Shown: piece by piece, positions 10,449 through 22,255 of the stretch
How positions within the stretch are numbered: position 1 is the first letter of the stretch
Layout of the letters: every line of letters begins with the position of its first letter
From: Lepas anatifera
Lineage: Eukaryota > Arthropoda > Thecostraca > Lepadidae
NCBI GenBank assembly: GCA_034440635.1
Contig: JAOTON010001526.1
Span: 3,481,001-3,545,000 of the forward strand
DNA: 64,000 bases
Direction of reading: 5' to 3'
Translations under genes and position numbers: made by a program
The notes under the pieces: generated by a model
The model's database searches: none
What the model was told of the DNA's origin: nothing
The model's input: only the letters and a program-made list of their open reading frames with translations

Positions 10449-11460
10449 ACCAGGGGCGGATCCAAGGGGGCGATCACTCTCCCCCCTTGGGCCGACTTTA
10501 AGCACTGGAAAGAAATGCCCCCGCCGCAGCCGCCAGGCCCCCAACGGGGGGCCACGCGGCTGCGGCCGTACCCCGGCCCCGCAAGTTGCCTTCCAAATGT
10601 CACCCAAAGGTAGGTCTAGGGGCCCCTTATAATGTACCTGGGGCCCCTGAAATCAATCCCGGAGGCCCCCAGAGTTGTTCTCGGGCCCCTGCCTCGGAGA
10701 TCCCACGAGCCCCATGGTCGGGCCCGTAACAATTGTCTCGGGGGCCCACTGCTGCCCGCGCCAGGGCCCCCCTATTCTGAGCAGCTGTAGGTCTCCGGTA
10801 TTCCACCCGGGGTCCCTGTGGCTGCAGCCCGACCCCTGCATTCACTTGGGCCTCATGTGGCTATCCGGGCACCCTGACATGCTTTCGGGTCCCTTGCAGT
10901 CCGCTTGAAACCGCTAAGTCTGCGACCGGGCCCTCAAACCTCAGAATTATCCCGAGCCCAGTGATGCCGAAGCCGGGCCCCCTGCTCTCAGCAGTTGCAG
11001 ATAATTTTCCTGTATTCCACCCGGGCCCCCTATGACTGCAGCCGGACCCCCTGGGGTTCACCCGCGCCTCCTGTGGCCATCTGGGCACCCTGGCATACTT
11101 CCGGGATCCTTGCAGTCCACTTGAAACCGCTAAGTCTGCGACCGGTCTCCTCAGAACTATCCCGGGCCCACTGCTGCCGAAGTCGGGCCCCTATTCTCAG
11201 CCGTTTCAGAGAATTCCCCTGTAATCCACCCGGGGCCTCTGTGACCCCAGTCGGGTCCGCTGCGGTTCACCTGGACCTCCTGTGGCTATCCGGGGCCCCT
11301 GAAATGTTTTCCGGTTCCCTGTGGTTCGCCTGGGACCTTTGTGTCCACGATCGAGCCCCTCACGATAATCTCAGACATATTGTGGCTACAGTTGGCCCCC
11401 TGCCTTGCTTGCGGGACTCCTTTGGTCTCGGCCCTCCGTGACTACAACATCCGTCCCTGC
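10449..11460. repeat. GGGCCC-rich satellite with ~210-bp higher-order units
   Basis: Opens with CAGGGGCGGATCCAAGGGGG, a hAT-like terminus. It continues as a degenerate array of short blocks each ending in GGGCCCC. A longer unit beginning TTCCACCCGG recurs at 10801, 11015 and about 11224 (periods 214 and 209), each with GAAACCGCTAAGTCTGCGAC or its remnant. A string CTTGGGCCGACTTTAAGCAC near 10485 recurs in diverged form near 46576, linking this array to the one inside the 45.9-kb hAT element. A small block of the same composition is at 11770-11850. Open frames across it are repeat artefacts. Confidence 0.65.
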
Positions 11461-12626
11461 TTGGGAGTAGTAGGTATAATATCCTAAGCTCTTATTCAAA
11501 CAGGTCACAGAATATTCCATGCGATATGAGATAGTCCCGATCAGTGATCTTAGTCAAAATTTGGCAAGTCCCTGGCTTTGTGGGGATCCGATAAAATGTT
11601 GAACGGACCTCAGGGATTCAAGGGCAAGTTCATTTTTTTGGTTTAGAGTTCTTGGAATTTGTGCCCCCAAAACGGTTCTAAAGTTTTTTTGTTTTTTTTT
11701 GCTCGCCTGATATATTTGTGTGTGCAATTGCATTTACGTTGTTTTGGAAAATGTATACTTTGCACGGTCGGGCCCCCAAAGCATTCCGGGTCTCCTTCGA
11801 GGAGGCCGGGCCCCTCCAGTCAGGGTTCGCCCCTCCTTGAGCAATTTCTGGATCAGCTCCTGTCTAAAACAGAATATATTCATTATTATCGATAATTATA
11901 GCCATAACATTCTATAAGTTTCGCAACCAATAGCAATAGTGAATGCAGCTGATAGTCAAGAGGTTCATGCTTTTCTGAATGCATTACGAGCTCACTACGA
12001 AGCAAGTAGCAAGTAGCGGAAAAACATTACGGTGCCGCGCGGGGGGAGGACCTCTGGGGAGAACGCAGAGAAAATCAGAGGCTCCAACGCCCCCAAGAAT
12101 GCATGATTTCCCTGGCATGTCCTGAAGGTGCTGTTATTTCACTTTTATATGCCAGTTATCAGAGTTTTCTCTTTACATTTCTCAACATTAGAGAACTTGA
12201 TTTTGGTACATGACTAAATTTCCCCAGAAAAACATCGTTTTACCCTTATGGTACTGATTTTGCATTTTCTTTCCACCGAAAAGCTGTGTAAGCCTACGCT
12301 ATAGAATGTATATTTAGAAGTCCTCTTACCAACGCTGAAAAAAACCAAGGAGAAACAGAACAATCCGTTAGAAGCAAAAAGAGGGGAGAAGTGGGAAGCT
12401 CTATGTGCTATATGGGGGACATGACTCCCTGGCCCACACAGTTCCTACGACTTTACACTAAGTCCCCTTAGAGCCACACAGTACCCAGCAGCAGTCCAAT
12501 AGGGTGACCTCTCGACCTCTGAACTTTTCCCGCTGTCATTGCTTTCTTCTCATCAGTGACGTGGGCCAAAGTTTCTCAGGGAGAGTATGATGCAGTTGCC
12601 AAAGATGACATCCAGGAATGGCATCA
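11461..12626. other. No gene recognised
   Basis: Mixed AT-rich sequence apart from the small GGGCCC fragment near 11770-11850. No supportable gene. Confidence 0.45.
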
Positions 12627-12724
12627 TAGGCATATCCAGGATTTCCAATCGGAGGGGGGGCGCACTGTAGGGGACGCCATCTGGACCAAGGGCGCCACTT
12701 TTGGGCGGCAAAACCTATCAGTTG

Positions 12725-12991
12725 CATAGGCAGATCCAGGATTACCGATCAGGGGCACCTTCCGGAGGGGGCGCTATCCGGAACAGGGGGCACCACTTTT
12801 AACCCGCAAAACCTATCAGGTGGGTGCAAAATCCTATCGGTGGGCGCCGATTTTCGCATCCTAGGGGAGGGGTGGGAAGCGATATTTCAGGGGGCATCGA
12901 TCTCTCAGGGGGCGCCGTGACCATTTCAGGGGGCGCCGATGGTCGATGGGGGGGGCACGTGCCCCCCTTTGCCCCCCTGGATCCGCCTATG
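12725..12991 (+). mobile_element. hAT-type MITE with exact 8-bp target duplication (inner copy)
   Basis: Begins CATAGGCAGATCCAGG and ends CTGGATCCGCCTATG, imperfect inverted repeats. Both sides carry ATCAGTTG (12717-12724 and 12992-12999), the 8-bp duplication expected of hAT transposition. The disrupted target is another copy of the same family, so the flanking sequence rejoins perfectly across the element. Interior blocks TTTCAGGGGGCGCC are repeated three times. Confidence 0.85.
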
Positions 12992-13064
12992 ATCAGTTGG
13001 GTGCCAAATCCTATCGCAGGGGCGCCGATTCTCGCATCCTGGGGGGCGAGGAGGTGGTGGAAAG

Positions 13065-13508
13065 CAGTGGCGGATCTGGAGGACAGGAATTCCCCTCCAA
13101 ACGGAAAAGCCAAACGAGCTAAATGAGCTTCTCCCGAGCCTTCCCCCCTCCTGCCCCAAAGCTGTCGAGCTCCTTTTTTCCCCGGCTCCTTTGTAGCTTA
13201 TAAGTAAAGTTTTGGTGCTTCAACCGAACCAGTCAACTTCAAACAGAACCAGTCATCTTCAGTGTAGGCATTGGACCTTGCTCCTCTTGATATTTAGAAT
13301 AGCTTTGAGTGAATGATCTTTGAATAGCAAAAGCAAGCATCTTGTGGCTACATATTTGACCCCATTACGTTTTTTACGACTCGACTTGGGTTTACCCCTC
13401 AAACCTACCGTCTAGTTAAGTTGTGGCCAAATTTTTTGCCATGTGACGTTTATTTTTGCTTTTCGACTTTGTTACCCCCCCCTAACCTACTGACTAGATC
13501 TGCCACTG
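13065..13508. mobile_element. hAT-like non-autonomous element (CAGTGGCGGATCT ends)
   Basis: Left end CAGTGGCGGATCTGG and right end CTAGATCTGCCACTG are inverted. The flanks GTGGAAAG and GTGGGAAA resemble a decayed 8-bp duplication. It is inserted in the outer MITE. No coding frame. Confidence 0.65.
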
Positions 13509-13696
13509 GTGGGAAATAACGTTCCAGGGGCACCGTGGCCATTTCAGGGGACGTCAAGGTCGATCGAGGGGCAAACACCCCTTCTCCTCTGACTCGGCCT
13601 TTCTCTGATTCGCCTTTATCTATTCGCCTTATTGATTGCCTTCTCCTCTGGATTCAGCCTTCTCCTCTGGATTCAGCCTTCTCCCCGGATTCGGCT

Positions 13697-13959
13697 ATGA
13701 CTGAGATATCAATCCATCGACCAAGGCGGGCATGGTACGATTCCCCATCCCATGAGCCCTGTTCCGCTGTCAGCACAGTTTTGTCAGCAGACCTCTAGCC
13801 ACTCCTCCAGAAAGAAATATCAGCGCCATAATCGCCTCTAGTTTGTGGTAAGCAAAAGGAACTTCAACCTTTATACCATTAAAAATATTAGGCTGCCTTT
13901 CGTGCACTTGCTATTTTTCATCAGCGCAAACAGCAGGCCATCAGCCCGTAAAACCTCTA
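13697..13959. other. No gene recognised
   Basis: Short mixed-composition stretch between the interrupted MITE and a CpG-rich patch. Nothing supportable. Confidence 0.4.
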
Positions 13960-14265
13960 GAACTAGTTCCCGGGAGAGGCTACAATCCTGTGACGTGGCG
14001 CAACACGGCCCGCTGATTGGTGCTGATAAAACTGTGCTACAGGTGACGGTATTGGCTCTCCTATCTCACATTAACTGGTGTGGCGCGGGAGCGCCCGGAG
14101 TGGTCAGCGGCAGTGTCACATTCCTAGGCTGCCCCTCCGAGGCGATACCGACCCGCTGCGGTGGTGATGGCCGCGACCCACACCCCAATTAGGGCCAATC
14201 GGCGCCGACCCAGAGATGGGGCCGACGCCGCTGGGTCAGGTGCCGGCAACGCTCTCCTGTGGGCC
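13960..14265. other. CpG-rich patch
   Basis: GC- and CpG-rich interval directly before a 38-bp tandem array. No recognisable protein on either strand. Confidence 0.4.
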
Positions 14266-14268
14266 GTG

Positions 14269-14465
14269 TTTGTGCCTGGCCTGCTGTGTTGGATAGCGTT
14301 CCTGTGTTTGTGTCTGACCTGCTGTGCTGAACAGAGGTCCTGTGTTTGTGTCTGACCTGCTGTGCTGAACAGAGGTCCTGTGTTTGTGTCTGACCTGCTG
14401 TGCTGAACGAGGTCCTGTGATTGTGCCTGACCTGCTGTGTTGGAAAGAGGTTCTGTGTTTATTCC
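14269..14465. repeat. 38-bp tandem repeat, ~5 units
   Basis: Units begin TTTGTGTCTGACCTGCTGTG at 14269, 14307, 14345, 14383, 14420 (one base shorter) and a partial at 14458. The second and third units are identical; the outer ones are diverged. It produces the repetitive frame QVRHKHRT... on the minus strand, which is not evidence of a gene. Confidence 0.9.
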
Positions 14466-14568
14466 TGATAAACACATTCTCCTGCCCCGGAGCGGCACAA
14501 ACCAAGGCTGCAGGCCGAGGTAGTCACCGTACTTGTCTTGTACCTTTTGTTTCTTCGTTCGGTATGCC

Positions 14569-15025
14569 TTAAATGAAATGTGGCACCTTGGTCGAATCCT
14601 GGAATTTAGTGAAACTAGGCGTACTTTTAGCCAAAAATAATGAAACCACTCATGATTTCTCTGAAAAATGTACAATAGCCTCAATATTTTGTTTCTAAAA
14701 ATACTCCTCTAGAAAAAGAAATAAATATCAGCCTGTGGATGATGTCACGATCTGGCAACCACTACCATACTTGAAACGCTTCAAGGGCTTCGATTGACTG
14801 ATGCTTATCGTGACGTCAGCATATGTCGTCACACCAGCAGCTCACAACAATGGCCGCCCGGCAACGGGATGATGGGGGGCTGGTGTCAGGTAGGTTTTAG
14901 CTTTTTTCTACGGAAATATCGAGTTCCAAGACAAATGAAATATGGAGTACCGGGTTTTCTGACTTGCTTTACAACTTGGCTATCTCAGTCAAAATCACGT
15001 TGCGAAGGTGCCACATTCCCTTTAA
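14569..15025. mobile_element. TTAA-flanked MITE with AAATGTGGCACCTT ends (457 bp)
   Basis: The left end is TTAAATGAAATGTGGCACCT. The right end, read on the minus strand, is TTAAAGGGAATGTGGCACCT. TTAA is thus at both extremities with ~20-bp inverted repeats. Subterminal GACTGAGATAGC is shared with the MITEs at 23441 and 38242. No transposase. The ATG at 14850, in good context and followed by CAG|GTAGGT at 14889, lies inside this element. Confidence 0.7.
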
Positions 15026-15190
15026 GTTGATCATTTTCTTTCATAACCAGCCTCTTGGGCCGGTATTCAAGATATGGAGCCTGATTATCGGTTTTAAGTT
15101 CCTCGATGTCAACCTCGAGTCAAAATGATTCTGCGCCTTGAATCGTGGTATAGTAAAGTCCCGCTCCCCACTATAGTGCTGTAGTACATC
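15026..15190. other. No gene recognised
   Basis: Short unremarkable stretch between the MITE and the next CpG-rich block. Confidence 0.4.
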
Positions 15191-16460
15191 CAGTTCATCA
15201 GCGGTGGAGGTGAGCTCCGCGGCCCGGGCGCGCTAATGCCGCGCCGTTCGCGGTGGGTCCGCCAACGCCGCGCGCGGCCTATCTAAATGGATCTGGCCGG
15301 ACCAGGAATGGAGCGCGTCAGACGCAGACCGCCCCTGATACAAATTGGTATCATTCCGGGGCGGACCTTTCTTCGGGTCTCCTCCCGAGCTTGGAACGCC
15401 AGATGCAGGCGGAAACCCCGAGAATGTCGCAACAGCTTTCCAAGCAATGCTAAAATTGTCACAACTGTACAATAGTCGATTCTTTCAAAGGCGTTAATAA
15501 TAATGATTTTATTGGTTTCGGTATGTTTGGAGCCGCAGTTCTCGAGATTATTGGAAATAAGGCCGTAAATCTTTCCTGGCACATGATAATAAAGTGCTAA
15601 ATTTTATGGTTTGCATTTAGGTCATCGGAAACTCCAAGAAGTGCCCCTCATGAATGTCGGCAAAAAGGCTGTCGGCAGAACAAAGTGTTACCTGGGCGGG
15701 TAGAGCCGAGCCAAGACTGGACAGTGGGGCGGTGACCTGCGGAGGCGGTAAGTGCGGCGATACCTCCAACACATGCTCGCCATTAACGGGGGCCGGCCTG
15801 TCCCTCACGTCGGCGTTACAGAACAGGACAGAGCATTTAGCACTGTCACAGCGCGCGGGATGGTCTCGGTCGTACAATGCGGCGCCGGCGTCAGTGGCCG
15901 CCCTCCGCTCCAACAGGTGTCGGGCCGTCAGGGCGGCGCTTCTGACCGCTGACCAGCGACCCGTGCCGCCAGGCGGGCCCTCACCAATGTCTCGGAAGGG
16001 AGGAAATGCTACAAGTTCAATCTAGGGTGAAGTTCGAAACAAATCTGTAAGGTTCAGGTTAGCTTCTCAATCTCGGCGCCCTTATGAAGCTAACGAGCCG
16101 CTGCGTGAGAATGAGGCAGGACATGCCGCAGAGTCAGCTGAGCCGGGAGAGGCGTCGCGGTGTGAGCTCTGACGGCACCACCGCCTTCAGTCAGCGCCCG
16201 CGCAGCACACCAGCCGGTGTACCGCACGCCTGAGCGGCTGCGCGACAGCAACGGGGGCGTCATCGGCACGACATCTGTCGCCTTACCTGGTCAGTGGCGT
16301 CCACTGACCACACGTGAAAGCGTTGCCGACGTTCTCCGGGCACGGGGTGTACTGGCGCGTGACGCCGACGACGTGGGGCCCGCCGGCAGCTGCGCCTCCC
16401 CCACACCAGATGGAGAGTGGACCGGCCCATGGGTGCACGCGCAGTTGGGTGGTGCTAGAT
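15190..16460. other. CpG-rich region in two blocks
   Basis: CpG-dense blocks at about 15190-15420 and 15680-16460, separated by AT-rich DNA. Frames on both strands (up to ~120 codons) are Arg/Ala/Ser/Gly-rich with no motif. No gene is supported. Confidence 0.45.
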
Positions 16461-17450
16461 CAACTAGATTTGTATGCCGGGGAGGAAAAAATCACAAGAG
16501 GCTTCCGATGCCAAAACAGCGGACTAGAAAATTGTAAAATGTTTTAGAATACCCACGCAGGCTTCTTGAACAATTCGAGGTCCTTGATACCCATGTGCGT
16601 TGAATAGTTAAAATTTTGGACCCACATGTCAACATATTGCAGCTACAATTGGAGGCTATATGCAAATGCACCCTCTGTGCATTTACCTTTTGTAGTTCAT
16701 CCAGACTGAAGGCATGTTAAGGATTGCAAACATATTAAGCGTTAGATAATTACTCTAATAATATTAATACCACAGAACTGATCATACTCGTACTGTTATA
16801 CTTTCTTCTTTAATAAAAGTTTCTGTCCCTAAATTATTTATATCGCAGTGAGTTTGTAAATAACTTTGGCAGACATCGACATGTTCAGTATTAGGAAATC
16901 CCCCCCCGAGGCAGGGACATTAACTCATTTTGATCAGGCGATCCGTGTAAAACCGGCCTGATACGTAGCCGACGGTACCTCTCACGTAGCACGGTGTCAA
17001 CAATAAATGAATTTTTAATCCAATGACTGTTATAATTTTCTTATACGTTGCCCATCTTCAAATTTTATCAATGAAATTGAATTGCCCGTGAATCTGTAAA
17101 CTGAAATTTTATTCTGTTATAAAATATTGATGTTTGAATGTTGGCAGAGGCCCACTCATGTTTTTTTCTGAACGGCGGGTAAAAGTACACGAGGGCTCCA
17201 AAAATTAGATTTCCTCACATGTAGTCTTTTCTTTTCAAATTGATAAAATTACTACAGCGTGTAATTCTAGTAAGGCGAACCGATTTAAATGTTGCCCTGA
17301 CCCTCCAAAATGGTTTACCACACTGTACGTGACCTTGTGAAGCGATCTTCTGACCTGAGGGAGCAGCTTGAAATTCACACATTAACTCGCTGTTTTAACA
17401 AAAATCATTCCACTACAACTAGCATGAATGACAGAGCCCCTCCATCGGCC
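16461..17450. other. AT-rich DNA, no gene recognised
   Basis: Long AT-rich spacer with no repeat showing definable ends and no protein-like frame. Confidence 0.5.
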
Positions 17451-18110
17451 TGATACTGCTTCTGCTGGCATTGGGGCAGGCGAAGAGAAGCCTGTCGCCG
17501 GCTTGCATTTCGGCTGAGTGCGGTCTCCCAGCGGGGGTGTCAGCAGCAGCAGCTAGCGCGTGCCGCGGCGGCCCCCGATCGCTACTACTACTCCACCGGC
17601 TGACACAACCCCCGCTGGGATCCCCGCTCAGCGCGCCACGCCGCCATATTCACAAACACCATTACAGCCGAGCTGACAGATGAGAGATGCCGTCAGCCCC
17701 CAGCAGCTACCAGCACATGACAGAACTCGGGCGCGGGGTTCGCCCACCATCGATGGGCGAACAAATGATATTCAAGTCTCCAGCGTAAAAGCTGCCTTGT
17801 TGAGGCCTCCGGTCTCGCACGCAATGCTGGGTTGCACGATTAGACGAGGTCGAGCGCAGTTCCCACGTAGTTTTAAGCCCAGTTTCGGCGGCCGTTGGGA
17901 GTGGGCCAGATCTTGACTCTATGGAAATCACTGGCCCAGATATGTTGCATGTGTAACACTAGTTTCACTCTCCCTGTGCAGTGCTGTGTATTTGCGATCT
18001 CAGCGATCACCCGCCGTCACGAAGCTGACGTGATTTTCGACACCGACTGATGCTTCGATAGCAGACGGCTGGTAATGAAGCCGCGGAGTGCGCTCGGTTG
18101 TGACGCACCA
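17451..18110. other. CpG-rich region
   Basis: CpG-rich interval with short overlapping frames on both strands and no recognisable domain. Confidence 0.45.
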
Positions 18111-18426
18111 TGGGTGGAATGAATAGCAAATGAAGCTGATCAGTGCTGGAGCCGGCGTAACCAAAACAATGCCGCTCTGTTTAAGGCGTGATTAAGGTTC
18201 AAGCTCACAAGTTCAAAGACTGAGTGAAAGTCAACACGAAATTCGGTTTACTTGTTTTACCCATACAAACCGGAGCTATACAGAAGACATCCTTTATGTA
18301 TGCTCAAGACAGTCAGGCGACCCAGCATCCAAGAGAACGTGATTATATTCAAAATTGAGCAAACCTTATACGTTTTGAGAGGTACAATTGGCTTTTGGCT
18401 CACATCCCTTTACTTTCTGTTGTGCC

Positions 18427-19427
18427 TTACCCCTCGCCCCGGTGGGGGTGTTTGAAAACCTCCCCTCGAGATTCTTTCTGGCCGCACGGAAAAAAACGGC
18501 GGCGTGAAGCGGTGCCGTACTTGGCACACCTTATTTATGATCGATTCCGCGACTTCCCTCAAAATTTTAAGGTTGTGTCATCTTAGGTCAGGTCACCAGT
18601 GCAGTTCCAGTGACCTCACCTCCTAAAATGATTAAGGTGGCATAAGTAAAAATAGGGTGAATCCATCAAATTGAAACTTATACCACATAATGGGCACACC
18701 GAGTCCTACAAGAAATATTCCGTGATTTTTCATATCGATGACCTACGGTCAGGTACGGACCATGACCTCTCCATTTGAAATACTTCAGGAAAACAGTAAT
18801 TGAGCTGTATTTATTTAGGTAAAACTGAGAATATCTTCATAATTTCAAAATCTTAGGTACATGGCCCTTTTCTAGGTACATGCTGCATTTTTTTACCTGT
18901 GACCTCTGAGAGGTCATCTGGGCTACTTACGCAGATTTTCAGACTTGGGTCAATAACTTAGCAGGAAATGACAATACAGCTATTATTTGGATACCACTAA
19001 GTGGGGATTGTTATTGCGAGTCGATTGATGTGCATATTGACTATGTTAGGTGAGATAGTGACCTTAACCTGACCTCAGGTCAGGCTATTTTTGTGTTTTG
19101 ACCTAGTATTGTCATATCATACATCATTCGATGTGCTGTAACGAGAGGAAGCGAATGGTGCCTAAAAAGTGATTCTATCTCAACTCTGTCAGACGCTAGA
19201 GCCCCGAAAATCTTCTCTGACATGCCACCTTCTTTCACCTGTCATGACTTCAATATTGGCCTGAGCCAAAAAGTGACTGATGATTTTTTCATGAATTTGT
19301 ATGAACTATCTACCAGCTTTCATTTTTTCGCTATCCCGTTTTGGAGCCGAGTTAAAGGGGGGTGTTTGAACACCCCCACCATGGCGAAAGTGGCTCGGAG
19401 GCCCACCGGAGCGGGAGCGGGTGCTAA
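18427..19427 (+). mobile_element. TTAA-type non-autonomous element, type A (1.0 kb)
   Basis: Starts TTACCCCTCGCCCCGGTGGG and ends GGAGCGGGAGCGGGTGCTAA, both TTAA variants with GC-rich inverted termini. The GC hairpin ACGGCGGCGTGAAGCGGTGC lies at ~18498. Collinear with the interrupted copy that begins at 53483 and reverse of 6720-7719. TGACCT/AGGTCA hexamers are frequent. No coding capacity. Confidence 0.75.
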
Positions 19428-20040
19428 ATTCATGGCAAGAAAATAAGCTGCCTATTTCAGCTCGTAGCCTTCGTAGTCTTCATTAATAAGCCATCAGCAT
19501 GGCTGGGGATATTTTCTTGATTCGGGGGTCCAGGGTGGGTTAACGCCTGCACGGCAATACAAGCCCTATACAAAAGCCTATAGGAGACCTAAAATCGGGG
19601 GGGGGCCTGACCCCCCCAACCCTTCCCCGGGATTTCCACCCATGGTTATTAGTACACGAGGTAGTTGTTTTCGCATCATCGTATTCAAAAATTATTTTCC
19701 TATCCGTAGGAAAATTTTAAATATACCAGATTACGTCACAGCCCTAAGCTGATTTCGAACAAATTATCGGAAAACTGCTGGGGCCCACTGAACAAAATAC
19801 TGCATGCAAATATCGAGTGGTTAGATATTGTGAAAACGTAGTGGCTGATAGTGGCTGAAAAAATTGATTGAAATAGAATCAATTTAATATGTAAAAAAGA
19901 AAATATTAGCTTCCACTGGAAATGTTTTTCTATCCACATATAATTTGTGTAACTCCACCGTTGCAAAAAAACGCACACCGGCTCAAGTAACTCTTCATCT
20001 GAAGTGCATTCTTAGGCTGCCTCCGTTCTAAGAGAAGGAC
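19428..20040. other. AT-rich DNA with a small repeat end
   Basis: A GC-rich remnant near 19587-19644 ends in GGGATTTCCACCCATGG, resembling a transposon terminus whose partner was not found. The remainder is AT-rich without genes. Confidence 0.35.
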
Positions 20041-20400
20041 ACCGCATGACCATGTTCACACAGTCCGCAGAAGACCTCGCAGACCACGGGGCTGAGAAAC
20101 GCTGCTCTCTTGTCCATCTGGAATCCGGCGGGCGTCACGCTGCCACCCGCCGGGCTTAGCCTTCAATCACAAGCCAGCCGCCGCCGGCGATGACGTCACA
20201 GATCGACTGGCAGCCGCCGGTGGAGTATGTTTTAAGTGATCGCCTCCACAGGGCAGCCCCGCTATTACAGTACGTTTTCCCTGTCAGGCTGTGTTAACAC
20301 AAGCTCCGATAACTAGACGAACAGAAAGCATAATGCCACGATATCGCGTCTGGGTGACGATTCCACTTGAAGGTCGGATTAGCTGGCGATGATGAGCCGC
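20041..20400. other. CpG-rich patch
   Basis: Moderately CpG-rich block preceding a TATA-like element. No protein-like frame. Confidence 0.4.
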
Positions 20401-20401
20401 C

Positions 20402-20409
20402 TATAAATA
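20402..20409 (+). promoter_or_regulatory. Possible TATA box
   Basis: TATAAATA immediately follows the CpG-rich patch, which would place a start site near 20432. No recognisable coding exon follows within a few hundred bases, so the call is tentative. Confidence 0.25.
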
Positions 20410-20433
20410 AGGGCCCTGTAACCGATTGAATAT

Positions 20434-20829
20434 GGTGCTGCCTTGTGAGATGTCGGTGTGAGTCAAGTTCGTCGCTTGAGCTTAAATAACTGGAGGCAAA
20501 ACGTCAAGGATCTACTGGAAATGCTGACTTTGGAATTCAACAAAAATACTTTAGGGAGCCTGAAATTTCAGACATAAGTAAATACTGAACCCATGCTCAT
20601 TTTTCAATCTGGTGACCATGTGGACGTAAAAATATTGTTGCTCCGAGACTTTGATAGTTTGTTCCTGCCCTGTCAGTGGGGTGGCTCTGTCGTCTTCAAA
20701 TCCATCTCCCAGCTAGGTGCCCAGGCGAATGACCGTTCTAGGCGTTTGGAGGTCCTGGATGGGCTGGCACGGGCACTGCAATAAAACTGTAAGAGAAGGT
20801 GTTGCCTTGTGAGATGTCAGTGTGAATCA
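20434..20829 (+). repeat. Separated 32-bp direct repeat
   Basis: A 32-bp string beginning GGTGCTGCCTTGTGAGATGT at 20434-20465 recurs at 20798-20829 with 29 of 32 positions identical. The 332 bases between show no gene. Confidence 0.7.
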
Positions 20830-21258
20830 GGGTGTCTTAGAATCGAATTGGTGTCTTAGAATCCAATTAGGGTGTCTGAGAATTGGTATGAAATTCAGGG
20901 GTCCTGGCCCCCAGCCCCCATAGTGTGCTTAATTGCCCCACAATCATTATTATTATTATTGCCGATTTGGGTCCCTTTATCTTTAAGCACTTTCCAGACT
21001 GGACCCATATCCACTTGTGTCACTGCAAGCTGGGAAGCAGCGTCGATACCTACGGGGTGTGGAGAGGGGGACGCTGGGGAGGGGGGGCAGGGTGCTGCTC
21101 TGATGACACCATGCTCACTCTGAAGCTTCTACTTACCTGAATATCTTCAACCAGTTCAGTGTTGGCAGCTTGCTGCGGGCCATGTCCCTAAGATAAGCGA
21201 AATTAAGTTCACAACTCGCTCTAGTAGGTAGGAAGGAGTATTCTTTCTTATGAATTTG

Positions 21259-21562
21259 GTCCCAGTTATTGCGAGTTCGGCTTTTAGGACTCAAGTCTCA
21301 CCGAAGTCATCAATGGACATTTCACGGAGATCCCGACCACACCATCCAAATAAGACATTTTTGCAATGAAGGGTTAATTTGGAAGCCAATGTTTATCGTC
21401 TCACAAAGCATAGGGACGGCTCCGGTTACCCTCTCACCAGTCAATTACCAGCTGACCTCCGTCGGGTCAATATTGAGCGCCAGAGTCTCCCAGGGGAACC
21501 GATCGCAAGCCTTCACCAGTGCACTGGCGCTGCATGGTTTCCTGGGCAACAAACGCAATAAG
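21259..21562 (-). mobile_element. SINE remnant, same family as 58730-59073
   Basis: Shares a long series of blocks in the same order and orientation with the tRNA-headed SINE near 58.9 kb: AGTCTCACCGAAGTC, TTTCACGGAGATCCCGACC, ACCCTCTCACCAGTC and ATTGAGCGCCAGAG. The tRNA A-box end, expected at the right, is missing, so the copy is 5'-truncated. Confidence 0.7.
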
Positions 21563-22255
21563 GATTTAACATTGCTAAATTAACGCCGACGTTGAAGTCT
21601 CTATGAAACTGCATGGATAACTTTAAGGGTCTTGCGAACGTAACCTCAAGTTAGGAGGCTGAAAATGGAAATATATCCTGAGAGTTAGACTTTCGGAAAC
21701 CGCACAGTATATGGACAGGTCTAAGGTGAGTTCGTCTCGAAATGAACAATGCCGTTCATCTCCTCCAGAGGGAACAAAGCCAGACATGTTGCCGATAATT
21801 GTCAAAATCACAGTTTTGTTCTGATAATTATTCGACCCAATGAAAACCCCTCTTCGGAAAATGGGAAATTTTCTGGAAAGCCATAAGATGCTATTCTTGA
21901 AGATAAACTATGCATGGCGCAACTATATTTTCCTCCAACCTTATGAAGGCGATGAAGGCCTGTGAAATCTTCGGTTCAGTTTTCGTTTCTATTGATCTCT
22001 CACGTGACTGCTGTTTCAGTGTAGACCACTGGGCATTCATCAGGGTCTTGTTTGCTGTTCTGTCCACACCTGGCTGTTATGATGAATCCCTGTACGCACC
22101 AGAAGAGCCCTTCCTGGTAATGCATGTCTGGTGGTACGCTTCCGCATGCGGCACCAAGTGTGCAGCGAGCACGTCTAATGTGTATTTGTTTCGATCCCTT
22201 TCTTTCACAGAAGACAATAAACATAGCATGATATCCGAGGACAATTCAGAGCAGC
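21563..22255. other. No gene recognised
   Basis: Frames up to 167 codons cross this stretch into the next CpG block but show no domain or codon pattern that I can defend. Confidence 0.4.

Larger units (their letters stand above)
12627..13696 (+). mobile_element. Interrupted hAT-type MITE (outer copy)
   Basis: A copy of the CATAGGCGGATCC family begins at CATAGGCATATCCAGG. It is split by a second copy of its own family at 12725-12991 and by a different hAT-like element at 13065-13508. It resumes after 13508 (CCATTTCAGGGGACG) and appears to end at a diverged GGATTCGGCTATG near 13696. Before that end a pyrimidine-rich CTTCTCCTCTGGATTCAGC repeat has expanded. Confidence 0.55.

Noticed and set aside
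12799..13113. Frames rich in GGxxPP and ENRRPPIGF strings
   Set aside because: These are translations of the hAT-type MITE ends and recur wherever that MITE occurs (5.1, 12.7, 23.8 kb); they are not host proteins.
14124..14684. 186-codon minus-strand frame with repeated QVRHKHRT blocks
   Set aside because: The repetitive part is the 38-bp tandem array; the frame has no domain and crosses into a MITE.
14850..14889. ATG in good context followed by a CAG|GTAGGT donor (MAARQRDDGG...)
   Set aside because: It lies inside the 457-bp TTAA MITE, so a host gene start is unlikely without transcript evidence.
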